Positions 8,597 through 16,234 of a stretch of 64,000 nucleotides of DNA are shown here, in pieces. The translations under genes and the position numbers were made by a program. Location: positions 1 to 64,000 of the forward strand of contig DASRLO010000059.1 in assembly GCA_035648415.1 (NCBI GenBank), in the 5' to 3' direction. This DNA comes from DATARH01 sp035648415 (GTDB taxonomy: Bacteria; Pseudomonadota; Alphaproteobacteria; ATCC43930; CGMCC-115725). The first letter of the stretch is position 1. Each line of letters begins with the position of its first letter. The notes under the pieces were generated by a model, which saw nothing but the letters and a program-made list of their open reading frames with translations, searched no databases and was not told where the DNA came from.

Positions 8597-9088
8597 TTAC
8601 AGCGGAATCGCCAGCAAGGTATCGATCCGGCGGCTGTCGAGCACCACGTCCTTCCGGGCGAACTTCCAACCGTCGCCGCGGCGCACGACGCGGTCGATGT
8701 AGCGCCCCGCGGCGAACAGCATCATCGCGCCGTCCTGCATGGTGCGCACGACGATGACATTGGCGGTGACCGCGAGCGCGCCCGCCGCCTCGTCGTCGTC
8801 CCAGGGGCCGATCCGGATCGCGCCGACCATGTGCCGGTAGCGCTGCGGCTCGTAGATATTGGCTTTGCGCAGCGCCATCACCCGGTCGACCAGCATCGCC
8901 TTCGAGGTCGCGTAGACGATGCCAAGCGGCAGCCCGGCCTCGAAATTCTCCGCCGAAATGATGCGGTAGCCGCAATCGTCGGTGAAGAATTTCGGCCATT
9001 CCTCGAGCGCGTCGTTGTCCAGGCAGTGCGCGTAATCGGCGTAGAGCGCGTCGAGCTCCAGCCGCCGGATGATCTCGGCTGGGGTCAT
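8597..9088 (-). CDS. Ring-hydroxylating dioxygenase small (beta) subunit
   Basis: A 163-residue protein of the SnoaL-like aromatic-ring-hydroxylating dioxygenase beta-subunit family. It shows the N-terminal helix LDALYADYAHCLDNDALEEWP, then FFTDDCGYRIISAENFEAGL, and the later YRHMVGAIRI and VRTMQDGAMMLFAAGRYIDR strands. Beta subunits are structural partners that form alpha3beta3 oligomers with the catalytic alpha subunit. It follows the alpha-subunit gene by 29 bases. GAGAG precedes the ATG. No ferredoxin or reductase gene adjoins, so electrons must come from proteins encoded elsewhere. Confidence 0.87.
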   Translation of the reverse strand: MTPAEIIRRLELDALYADYAHCLDNDALEEWPKFFTDDCGYRIISAENFEAGLPLGIVYATSKAMLVDRVMALRKANIYEPQRYRHMVGAIRIGPWDDDEAAGALAVTANVIVVRTMQDGAMMLFAAGRYIDRVVRRGDGWKFARKDVVLDSRRIDTLLAIPL

Positions 9089-9117
9089 CGTCGCTCTCAA
9101 CACCGTCCCGGCGACGC

Positions 9118-10356
9118 TCAATACCCCATCAGCGGCCGGTAGGCCTGCCAGAAGCCGCGGATCGAGGCTTCGGTGGTGCGGGTTTCCTCGCTGCCATGGC
9201 CGCGCCCGCCCATCTCGATAACCGAGCATTCGTCCTCGGAGCCGACGATCGCGCGCTGCACGAAGCCGCCGACCGCGCCGTCCTCCATCGACACATACCC
9301 GGCCGGCCCCACCAGGTTGCTTTGCAGCAGGCGCCGTTCGGTCATCGCGTCGTCGTCCTCCTCGAAGCCGAGATAGATCCATTGCAGCTCGGTCTCGTCC
9401 GGCCCTTTCGGCAGCACCAGCCGCAGCGCGATCGAGTTGTTGACCTGCTGCAGGACGAAATTGGGGAACACGCTCAAGATCTGCACCGTGATGTCGTCGC
9501 CGAACTCGGCGACCGTTTCGAGCAGGCGCGGGTCGGTCAGGTGCAGTTCGTCCTTCTGCGACTGGATGCCGGCATAGAGCTTGTCGCTGTTCTCCTTGCT
9601 GACGGTTTCGACGCCGCCGCGGGTGTAGCTGGCATGGCTGGCGCCGCTCTCGGCAACCAGAACCCCGCCGCCGGTGGTCAGCCGGGTCACCCGGAAGGTC
9701 GCGAAGAAGCTGTGCAGCAGGCTCGCGTGATAGGTGTCCCGCACGTTTTCGAGATAGAGCTTCCAGTTGTTGTGCAGGATTTGCGAGGTGGTGCCAAGGA
9801 CCTTCGGCTTGCCGTAGAGCACCCGGCCGAGCCGCGCCCCGACCATGTTGCCGATATATTCGGCGAGCGCCGGGGTCTGGTCCGACAGCGTGCCGAAGAC
9901 GAGCCCGCCGAAATGGTCGGTGCGCAGTTTCCGCAGGCCGTGGTCTTCGAGCCGAAAATCTTCGGGCATGCCGCCCTTGCCGGCGATCCCGCGGCGGAAC
10001 GCGACGCTTTTGAGGTTGCCTTCGAGGTCGTAGCTCCACGAATGGTAGACGCAGGTCAGGAGGTCGGCGTTGCCCTGCCGTTTGAGGCAGACGAGGTTGC
10101 CGCGATGGCCGCAGCGGTTGACCATCGCATGGATGTCGCCGTCCGCGCCGCGGGTGACGATGACCGGCGTCTCGCCGACGAATGTCGTCTTGTAGTCGCC
10201 GAGGTTGGGCAATTCGTGCGCCATCGCGAGGAATTGCCAGGTCGGCCCGAGAAACACCCGGTCGAGCTCGGCGCGGTAGATGCCGGGGTCGGAAAAAACC
10301 CGGTAGGGGACCCGCGAGTTGCCTTCTTTCGGCCAGGCGAGCGTGTGCTGGTCCAT
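9118..10356 (-). CDS. Rieske non-heme iron oxygenase large (alpha) subunit
   Basis: Catalytic subunit of a ring-hydroxylating-type oxygenase, 412 residues. The Rieske [2Fe-2S] ligands are Cys82-X-His84 (RCGHRGN) and Cys102-X2-His105 (CVYHSW). The mononuclear iron site lies in NNWKLYLENVRDTYHASLLH, with bridging Asp207 and ligands His210 and His215. GGAAGGA sits eight bases before the ATG. The family converts aromatic compounds to cis-diols or removes groups by hydroxylation; the substrate here is not predictable by eye. Its location directly upstream of a quaternary-amine-type importer suggests, without proving, that the transported compound is its substrate. Confidence 0.9.
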   Translation of the reverse strand: MDQHTLAWPKEGNSRVPYRVFSDPGIYRAELDRVFLGPTWQFLAMAHELPNLGDYKTTFVGETPVIVTRGADGDIHAMVNRCGHRGNLVCLKRQGNADLLTCVYHSWSYDLEGNLKSVAFRRGIAGKGGMPEDFRLEDHGLRKLRTDHFGGLVFGTLSDQTPALAEYIGNMVGARLGRVLYGKPKVLGTTSQILHNNWKLYLENVRDTYHASLLHSFFATFRVTRLTTGGGVLVAESGASHASYTRGGVETVSKENSDKLYAGIQSQKDELHLTDPRLLETVAEFGDDITVQILSVFPNFVLQQVNNSIALRLVLPKGPDETELQWIYLGFEEDDDAMTERRLLQSNLVGPAGYVSMEDGAVGGFVQRAIVGSEDECSVIEMGGRGHGSEETRTTEASIRGFWQAYRPLMGY

Positions 10357-10372
10357 TCGGCTGATCCTTCCC

Positions 10373-11389
10373 TCAAATCGAAGGGCTGAGGCTCACAGTA
10401 TCATGAAACCGCCGGTAATCGATGGCGCGGCGGCCGTCCTCGGTCCAGCCCATGATGTCGACGAAGCGGTGGTCCCACAGGATCTCCTGGGGCAGGTACG
10501 AGGCCCGCGCGTGAACCGGCTGGACCAGCGTCTCGTCGATGCCGCTGGCGGTGACGACGATCTCGGCGTTGAGTTCGCCCAGAGCCGCCGCGCTCAAGCC
10601 GCGCAGCGGGCTGTCCTCGTCGATCTCGTGCATCACGGTAAAGGTCAGCGCGAAGATCGGGGAGCGGTCGCGCCTCAACTTCAAATCGTAGAAGCGGCGG
10701 ATCATCTCGCCTTCGGCTGTCTGCTCGTCGCGCACCAGCGTCATGCTGGCCTCGGCCGCCAAAATTTGATTGTGCCGCTGGTTGGCGACGCGCGCCGACA
10801 GGGTCGGCTTGCCGTTGTGTGGGCCGACGACCGCGACCCGGCTGAAGATCACCCGCGCCGTGGGCCGCGAGAAGCGGGCGAAGACCAGGCCGGTGGCGAG
10901 CGCTATCAGCATCAGCCCGACCGCGGTCTCCAGCGTCATCAGTAAATTGGCGTAGAGCGTCGCCGGCGACATCACGCCGTAGCCGATCGTCGCCATCGTC
11001 TGCACGCTGAAGAAGAACGCGTCGTTGAAGGCGCCAGGACGCGCGTTGAGGATCGATCCCGGCTGCAGCAGGTACAGCGCCGCGAAGCCGACATTCGCCG
11101 CGACGTAGACCCCTGAGCCCAGGGCGAAGAAACCGAGCCAGCCGATGGTCAGGGCGCGGTGGTAGAAATCGCCGAACCATTTGCGCTTGAGCCCGAGCGA
11201 CATCACCTGGTCGGCGGTGCCGCGGGCGACGAGATGGTTGAGCCGCACCTTGCCGCCGTCGGGCGGCGCGCTGTGCAGCGGCGCTGCACGGGCGTGCGCG
11301 CGGGGCCGCTGTGCTCGCTTTTTGCCGGCGCTCCGCGGGGTCACCCGGCCTCGCGCGCTAGGATGACTCTCGCCATAATCGCCCGACAT
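10373..11389 (-). CDS. Inward-rectifier potassium channel (KirBac type)
   Basis: A prokaryotic Kir channel of up to 338 residues. The selectivity filter is TIGYG (134-138 in the longest frame) between two transmembrane helices: GWLGFFALGSGVYVAANVGF before it and ANLLMTLETAVGLMLIALAT after it. An amphipathic slide helix (KWFGDFYHRAL) precedes TM1. The cytoplasmic Ig-like Kir domain follows (FSRVAVVGPHNGKPTLSARVANQR, YDLKLRRDRSPIFALTFTVMHEID). The first ~45 residues are basic, low-similarity and overlap the mntA end, so a GTG at 11248, just before VRLNHLVAR, may be the true start. It sits between the oxygenase genes and a toxin-antitoxin pair with no obvious link to either. Confidence 0.88.
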   Translation of the reverse strand: MSGDYGESHPSARGRVTPRSAGKKRAQRPRAHARAAPLHSAPPDGGKVRLNHLVARGTADQVMSLGLKRKWFGDFYHRALTIGWLGFFALGSGVYVAANVGFAALYLLQPGSILNARPGAFNDAFFFSVQTMATIGYGVMSPATLYANLLMTLETAVGLMLIALATGLVFARFSRPTARVIFSRVAVVGPHNGKPTLSARVANQRHNQILAAEASMTLVRDEQTAEGEMIRRFYDLKLRRDRSPIFALTFTVMHEIDEDSPLRGLSAAALGELNAEIVVTASGIDETLVQPVHARASYLPQEILWDHRFVDIMGWTEDGRRAIDYRRFHDTVSLSPSI

Positions 11390-11738
11390 AGAGGACTGAG
11401 GTCATTCCTAAGCTTGGCTCAGAAAACCCGGCGAGCGCGCGACGCCCCGCCGCGATGAGGTTGCGGAATTCGACGCTGATCGCCCGCCAATCGACGAGAT
11501 CGACTCGGTAGGGCAGGTCGCTTTCGCTGAAAGCCTCGGCGAGGCGTGCAGTTTCGTCGAGGGTCAGCCGCCGTCCGGCGTCGATCGCCAGATCGAGGTC
11601 GGAATAGTTTCGGGAACGTCCCGTCGCGCGCGACCCGAACACCCATGTCTTCGCCTGTTTCGGCAGATGCGCGGCAAGAATGTCGAGCACAATTCGCCGG
11701 TGCTCTGTCGTGAGATCGAGGCGAGCCGCCCGGTTCAA
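11358..11738 (-). CDS. mntA: MntA-type nucleotidyltransferase antitoxin
   Basis: A 126-residue minimal nucleotidyltransferase. It has the exact GSX10DXD signature (Gly35-Ser36 ... Asp47-Leu-Asp49) and a third acidic residue in RVDLVDW (Asp80). In characterised HepT-MntA modules this enzyme neutralises the toxin by adding AMP residues to a tyrosine of HepT. Here the partner lies directly upstream, and the TTG start overlaps its stop (TTGA), which is why I prefer that start. The last ~20 residues (EPSLGMTSVLYVG) look like a genomic-repeat-derived tail. Confidence 0.85.
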   Translation of the reverse strand: MNRAARLDLTTEHRRIVLDILAAHLPKQAKTWVFGSRATGRSRNYSDLDLAIDAGRRLTLDETARLAEAFSESDLPYRVDLVDWRAISVEFRNLIAAGRRALAGFSEPSLGMTSVLYVGRLWRESS

Positions 11739-12139
11739 GCCAGCCTCCTTTCCAGCTCGGCTAGGAGGTGCTCGGCTTCCGCCAGAAAAGCCGGGATGGC
11801 CGCAACGATCTCGGCCGCCACTCCGGCGTCGTAGGTATGGCTGGAACGCGAGCGCATTTCGCGATAGCCGCGCCAAGCCTGCCAGTCGCCGCGCAACAAT
11901 CCCAGCGCGTTCGCGGCGCGGATCAGGTCCGCGAACGCCAAGCCAGCCACTTCCTCGGGAGAGGGCGCGGTTTGCATCAGGTAGCGCCTGAGCATCCGGT
12001 GGCTCAGTTCGTAGGTGAATTCGAAGCGTTGAATGAGCCCGTCGCGAAGCTGCTCATCGCCCGCCGCCTGCGCGTGGCGGGCGAGGCCTTCGCGCAGGCG
12101 TTGCACAGCGTTGCCGAGTGAGGTGGTGTCCAGCTTCAC
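11735..12139 (-). CDS. hepT: HepT-type HEPN ribonuclease toxin
   Basis: A 134-residue all-helical protein of the HI0074/HepT family. The RX4HXY catalytic/modification motif is at Arg96-His101-Tyr103 (MRSRSSHTYD). In the Shewanella system this motif is the ribonuclease centre and its tyrosine is the AMPylated residue. FEFTYELSHRMLRRYL near residue 40 is also typical of the family. A GTG with GAGG about nine bases upstream is the chosen start; a longer frame upstream is arginine-rich out-of-frame sequence. It is followed immediately by the cognate mntA-type gene, so this is a type VII toxin-antitoxin module. Confidence 0.85.
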   Translation of the reverse strand: MKLDTTSLGNAVQRLREGLARHAQAAGDEQLRDGLIQRFEFTYELSHRMLRRYLMQTAPSPEEVAGLAFADLIRAANALGLLRGDWQAWRGYREMRSRSSHTYDAGVAAEIVAAIPAFLAEAEHLLAELERRLA

Positions 12140-12168
12140 GGCGCCGCCTCGCCCGACGGATGGCGCGG

Positions 12169-12672
12169 TCAGCCGCCGTAGTAGACGTTGTCGCCGAGGT
12201 CCCGCATCTCGAGGATGGCGCTGTCGAGGCGGCCGGAGAGCGGGTTCGGCACGTGCGCCTCGACGACTTCGGCGACGACGATGTGGTGGTCGCCCTGTTC
12301 GACGATGGCGGTGACCTTGCATTCGACCGCGGCGAGCGCGGCATCGAGGATCGGCGCGCCGTTCGACCCCTTGTGGATCGCCTGGCCGGAGAGCTTGCCG
12401 CCTTCCAATTGGGCCGGCTTGAAGAAGGTGAAGGCGAGGCCTTTGTGCTCCTTGCCGAGCATGTTGAGGGTGAAACTCTTGGTATTCTTGATCAGCGGGT
12501 AGGCATGGCTGTCGGTCTTGACCCCGACGACGACGAGCGGCGGGTTGAACGCGGTCTGCGTCACCCAGTTGACCGTCGCGGCCGAGACATTGCCCGCGCC
12601 GTCATCGGCGGTCAGCACGTAGATGCCGTAGGGGATCATGCGAAGCGCGGTCTTCTTGGCGTCGGCGTCCAT
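12169..12672 (-). CDS. Flavin reductase family (FMN-binding) protein
   Basis: A 167-residue protein of the flavin-reductase-like FMN-binding split-barrel family (YPYGIYVLTADDG..VSAATVNWVTQTAFNPPLVVVGVKTDSHAYPLI type; here IPYGIYVLTA then TVNWVTQTAFNPPLV). The signatures SFTLNMLGKEHKGLAFTFF and IVEQGDHHIVVAEVVEA complete it. Members reduce FMN or FAD with NAD(P)H for partner monooxygenases, or act as rubredoxin-like oxidoreductases. GGAGAAG lies before the ATG. It starts the minus-strand run that continues through hepT; no flavin monooxygenase is adjacent. Confidence 0.85.
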   Translation of the reverse strand: MDADAKKTALRMIPYGIYVLTADDGAGNVSAATVNWVTQTAFNPPLVVVGVKTDSHAYPLIKNTKSFTLNMLGKEHKGLAFTFFKPAQLEGGKLSGQAIHKGSNGAPILDAALAAVECKVTAIVEQGDHHIVVAEVVEAHVPNPLSGRLDSAILEMRDLGDNVYYGG

Positions 12673-12794
12673 GTCTCTTCTCCATCAGGGGGCCGGAACG
12701 GTCTCGCCCACTACATCGCTTCCGCCGACGCCTGGCAAGGACGGGACTGCTGCGTCCCGACCCCTCGATCCGATTTGTCCGGGTGCGGCATCCT

Positions 12795-13052
12795 CTAACC
12801 CGGGGGAGAGGAGCTGGGAATAATGTCCCTGCACTTGGGTCCGCCTCCCGGCGTCCCTTGCGCACAAGGGCTGGAGCCGTTGGCGTAAGGATCGTAATTC
12901 GACAATGCAGCCAAGGTCGCCGCAACAGTCGGCGGCGAAGCAAACAGTTGGTGGTCCAGCAATGGCAAAGATTGCGGCATCGCATAGGCAGCAAGCGGCC
13001 CTCCTATTATAAGGGCGGCACTCAAGATCGCAGATTTTGCAATGGCAGCCAT
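12795..13052 (-). CDS. Small secreted protein, function unknown
   Basis: An 85-residue protein with a good signal peptide (cleavage near AAYAM, residue 24) and a GGAGGA ribosome-binding site five bases before the ATG. The mature part ends in a Gly/Pro-rich segment with two cysteines, YDPYANGSSPCAQGTPGGGP then KC. Short secreted proteins with this DPYxxG...C...C tail occur in alphaproteobacteria, in my recollection, but have no assigned role. The strong ribosome-binding site and secretion signal make it a real gene; I cannot name a function. Confidence 0.6.
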   Translation of the reverse strand: MAAIAKSAILSAALIIGGPLAAYAMPQSLPLLDHQLFASPPTVAATLAALSNYDPYANGSSPCAQGTPGGGPKCRDIIPSSSPPG

Positions 13053-13202
13053 CTATTCCTCCAGGTTTTTCCGCGCCGGCATCGAGCCGGCCGCGTCCTA
13101 CTACACATTATATGAACGGGACGACTTGGAGGGCCGTTCCTTCGTCTGCGCTTGGGTGGGCATCGATTTTGACCGGCGGCGACACGGCCAGGGCGGCTGG
13201 GA

Positions 13203-14066
13203 TCACTTTCTTCCGCTCGCCGCGAGGCCCTTCTGCAGGGCCGCGAACGATTGCGAGGGCGCCGGCATCAGCCAGCGGAAGCCCTTCTCGACCAGCGTCT
13301 CGACATTGTTAGCGTCGACGTGCGGATGGCCGCACGGCACACCGGCATCCTTGCAGATCGCCAGGATGTCGTCGATCGCGGCGGCGACCTCGGGGTGCTC
13401 GTATTGGCGCGGGTAGCCCATGTCCTGCGACAGATCGCCCTCGCCAACCAGTACGACGCCGACCCCCGGCACCTCCTTCAGCATCTGCGGCAGGTTGCGG
13501 ATCGCCCGCTTCTCCTCGCACATGATGACGACCAGCACCTCGCCTTCGGGGTTCAAGGGCCAGGTGTCGGCGCGCTTGTAATAGGTCTGCTGGTCGATGC
13601 CCCAATAGCGCGCGGCGGTCCGCGGCGCGTCGCCGCGCTGGCCGGGCGGCTCGTAATAGGCGGCCTCCCGCGGCCGCGGGTAGCGGCAGGCTTGCACCGC
13701 GTTGCGCGCTTCCTCGACGGTCGAGACATGCGGCCAGACGATGCCGTAGACCCCGATGTCGAGCACCTGCTTGGCGATGAACTGGTTCATCTCGCCGCCA
13801 TTGGGCGGGATGCGCACCATCGGCGCCACCGCCGGGGCGAGCGTGCCGGATTGCACAATCTGCGCGCGGTCGAGCATGTACTGCATGCAGTCGCGCAGCT
13901 GGCGGATGTCGTAGGGGTTGTGCTCCATCTCGAAGACGACGCCGTCATAGCCGGCGGCGCCGATCGACTGGGCCGCGCCGATCTCGGCCGGCGAGAAGGT
14001 GACGAAGGCGGGCTTGCCGCTATCGAGCGCGCGGATCGCCGGGTTGAGGCGGGGAAGTTCGGGCAT
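13203..14066 (-). CDS. HpcH/HpaI family aldolase
   Basis: A 287-residue TIM-barrel aldolase/citrate-lyase family enzyme that cleaves 4-hydroxy-2-oxo acids or related CoA-free substrates with a divalent metal. Recognisable elements are FVTFSPAEIGAAQSIGAAGYDGVVFEMEHN at the N-terminus, MVRIP, GVYGIVWPHVSTVEEA (the loop with the metal-site neighbourhood) and RYPRPREAAY. The ATG with AAGGAG seven bases upstream was chosen over a longer frame. It follows the racemase-family gene by 16 bases on the same strand, so the two are probably one catabolic unit for a branched or malonate-like acid. The substrate is unknown. Confidence 0.85.
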   Translation of the reverse strand: MPELPRLNPAIRALDSGKPAFVTFSPAEIGAAQSIGAAGYDGVVFEMEHNPYDIRQLRDCMQYMLDRAQIVQSGTLAPAVAPMVRIPPNGGEMNQFIAKQVLDIGVYGIVWPHVSTVEEARNAVQACRYPRPREAAYYEPPGQRGDAPRTAARYWGIDQQTYYKRADTWPLNPEGEVLVVIMCEEKRAIRNLPQMLKEVPGVGVVLVGEGDLSQDMGYPRQYEHPEVAAAIDDILAICKDAGVPCGHPHVDANNVETLVEKGFRWLMPAPSQSFAALQKGLAASGRK

Positions 14067-14082
14067 GGGTTTCTCCTTCGGA

Positions 14083-14799
14083 TCAGTGTTCGCGCAGCAA
14101 CCGGCCATAGCCGGGGATTCTGGCGTCGATCCCGGCGAGCCGCATGACGTGCCACAGCACCGCCTGGGTCGAGCTGATCACCGGCTTGCCGATGCGCTGT
14201 TCGATCGCCTCGATCGCCAGATGCGAGCGGAAATTGAGGCAGGCGATCAGCAGCCCGTCGCTCGACGGGTCCCAGGCGCCGAGCGCCAGCTCGACGATCT
14301 CGTCCAGACCCGGTTCGGCGAGACGAAAGCCCTCGTCGATGTCGAGATGGGCTCCGGCGGCGATCTCGATGCCGGCCTCCTCGAAGAATTTATGTTCGAG
14401 GCTATCGATCGCCTCGGTGTAGGGCGAGACCGCGGTGACGCGCTTCATCCCCAGCGCGGCGCAAGCCGACAGCAGGCTGAACGTCGCGGTCGTCGCCGGC
14501 ACCCCAGCGATCCGGGTGATCTCCTGGCGCAGATGCGCGTCGTAGTGGTGACCCTGCACGACGCTCGACGCGGTGCAGCCATAGGCGATCGCGTGCGGCC
14601 GGGCGCTCTTCAGCTGGTGGATCGCGCGCACCCCGTCGGTCTTGTCCATCTCGACGATTTTCTCGGGGCCGCCTTTGTCGGCGAGCAGCATGCGGGCGAA
14701 ATGGACGCCGACCCCTGCCGGCGCTACGCTCGGATACCATTGCTCGACCACGATGTTGACGCTCGGCATGACGATCCCGAGCCGAATGTCTGTGGTCAT
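14083..14799 (-). CDS. Asp/Glu racemase superfamily, maleate isomerase-like
   Basis: A 238-residue protein of the aspartate/glutamate racemase fold, in the maleate cis-trans isomerase and arylmalonate decarboxylase branch. IRLGIVMPSVNIVVEQWYP opens the chain. Two cysteines are in place, Cys75 (YGCTASS) and Cys187 (LIACLNFRS). Arylmalonate decarboxylases keep only the second, so the two-cysteine arrangement favours an isomerase or racemase. SSTQAVLWHVMRLAGI near the C-terminus is also typical. It leads a two-gene unit with an HpcH aldolase, consistent with isomerisation of a dicarboxylate followed by aldol cleavage, but this is inference. Confidence 0.82.
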   Translation of the reverse strand: MTTDIRLGIVMPSVNIVVEQWYPSVAPAGVGVHFARMLLADKGGPEKIVEMDKTDGVRAIHQLKSARPHAIAYGCTASSVVQGHHYDAHLRQEITRIAGVPATTATFSLLSACAALGMKRVTAVSPYTEAIDSLEHKFFEEAGIEIAAGAHLDIDEGFRLAEPGLDEIVELALGAWDPSSDGLLIACLNFRSHLAIEAIEQRIGKPVISSTQAVLWHVMRLAGIDARIPGYGRLLREH

Positions 14800-14863
14800 G
14801 TTTCGTCCAATCCAAACGCGACCGACATGCAGGACAGCTTAGCGGCTTACTCGTCGTAACGCT

Positions 14864-14953
14864 TGTCATTGCGAGATCGCCGCAGGCGACGAAGCAATGT
14901 CGCGCGCAGGCGGCTCCACGGGAACGCGATTGCTCCGCTTCGCTCGCAATGAC
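14864..14953. repeat. Palindromic intergenic repeat, family A
   Basis: A 90-base element bounded by TGTCATTGCGAG (14864-14875) and its near-complement CTCGCAATGACA (14942-14953), with GAAGCAATG and ATTGCTCCGCTTCGC inside. The same boundaries recur at 21585-21675 and, degenerately, at 31681-31772. Interspersed palindromes of this kind are common in alphaproteobacterial intergenic space. Confidence 0.75.
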
Positions 14954-15054
14954 AGCATCGGCCGATGATTTCGGTCCGCGAGGAGCTCGTGTTCGGCGAT
15001 CGTCTCGCGGGTGCGATCAGCGCCGCGATTGGCGGCCCGCGCTAAGTCCCTTCG

Positions 15055-16230
15055 CTAATCCGCCGCAGGCTCTCCCTCGGTCTGACGGAAGGGCGAGTAT
15101 TCCGCGAGGTGCTCGATCTTCTGCTCGACCATCTCGCGCTCGCGGGCGAGGAATTGGGCGACGGCGCGGCGGAAGCCGGAATCGGGAATGTAATGCGCGC
15201 TGTAGGTCGGCACCGGCAGGTAGCCGCGCTGCAATTTATGCGGCCCCTGGGCGCCGGCCTCGACGCGCTGCAAGCCGTGGTCGATGGCGAACTCGATCGC
15301 CCGGTAATAGCAGCACTCGAAATGCAGCATCTTGTAGTCGCCATGGCTACCCCAGTTGCGGCCGTAGATGGTCTCGCGGCCGAGGATGTTGAACGCGCCG
15401 GCGACGTATTCCTGGCCGCGGCGGGCCATCACCAGCACGATCTTGTCGGCCATCCGCTCGTTGATGAGGGCGAAGAATTTGCGGTTGAGGTAGGCCGAGC
15501 CCCATTTGCGGTCCGAGGTCGCGAGGTAGAAGCGGTAGAACGCATCCCAATGCCGGGGCTGCAAATCGGCGCCGGTCAGCACGTCGATCTCGAGGCCCGG
15601 CTGCAGCGCCTCGCGGCGCTCTTTCTTGACCGCCTTGCGCTTGCGTGAATTGAGCGCGGCGAGGTAGCCGTCGAAATCCTTGTAGCCGTCATTGGCCCAG
15701 TGGAATTGCTGGCCCACGCGCTTCAGGAACCCGGCCTCGAACAGCGCCTCGGCGTCGTCCTCCTCGGGGAAATTGATGTGCAGCGAGGAGATTCCGCGCT
15801 GGCGGGTGAACTCGACGAGGCCGGCGATCAAGGTCGCCTTGGTGTCGGCCGGCGCGTCAGGGCGCACCAAAAGGCGCGGACCCGGGACAGGGGTGAACGG
15901 CACCCCGCTCAGCGCTTTTGGATAATAGCGGCCGCCGGCGCGCTCGTAGGCGTCGGCCCAGCCGTAATCGAAGACGTATTCGCCGTAGGAATGGCTTTTG
16001 AGATAAAGCGGCACGATGCCGACGATCCGGCCCACGCCGTCGGCGAGCGACAAATGCTGCGGCGCCCAGCCGGTGCGGCCGGTGGCCGAGCCGCTTTCCT
16101 CCATCGCCTGCAAAAAGGTATGGCCGAGCGTCGGGTTTACGTCGCCGGCGCAGGCGTCCCACTCCGCCGCCGGGATCTCGGCGATCGCGGGGTGGACCGT
16201 CAGCGTGACCGTATCGGCGCCTTTGGCCAT
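15055..16230 (-). CDS. DUF482/FemAB-like N-acyltransferase family protein
   Basis: A 391-residue protein of the GNAT-fold family once named DUF482. Diagnostic stretches are IPAAEWDACAG, NPTLGHTFLQAMEESGS, YGWADAYERAGGRYYPKALSGVPFTPVPGPRLL, ISSLHINFPEEDD, KKERREALQPGLEI and the C-terminal YRAIEFAIDHGLQRVEAGAQGPHKLQRG. The fold suggests transfer of an aminoacyl or acyl group, but the substrate is unknown. The ATG lies four bases after the RidA stop, and the longer upstream frame is only the shadow of that gene. The RidA-DUF482 pairing recurs in alphaproteobacteria, as far as I recall. Confidence 0.85.
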   Translation of the reverse strand: MAKGADTVTLTVHPAIAEIPAAEWDACAGDVNPTLGHTFLQAMEESGSATGRTGWAPQHLSLADGVGRIVGIVPLYLKSHSYGEYVFDYGWADAYERAGGRYYPKALSGVPFTPVPGPRLLVRPDAPADTKATLIAGLVEFTRQRGISSLHINFPEEDDAEALFEAGFLKRVGQQFHWANDGYKDFDGYLAALNSRKRKAVKKERREALQPGLEIDVLTGADLQPRHWDAFYRFYLATSDRKWGSAYLNRKFFALINERMADKIVLVMARRGQEYVAGAFNILGRETIYGRNWGSHGDYKMLHFECCYYRAIEFAIDHGLQRVEAGAQGPHKLQRGYLPVPTYSAHYIPDSGFRRAVAQFLAREREMVEQKIEHLAEYSPFRQTEGEPAAD

Positions 16231-16234
16231 CGGG

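Noticed and set aside
13042..13416. Plus-strand open frame starting MAAIYSSRFF
   Set aside because: Overlaps the aldolase 3' end and the small secreted gene's start region, with no ribosome-binding site or similarity.
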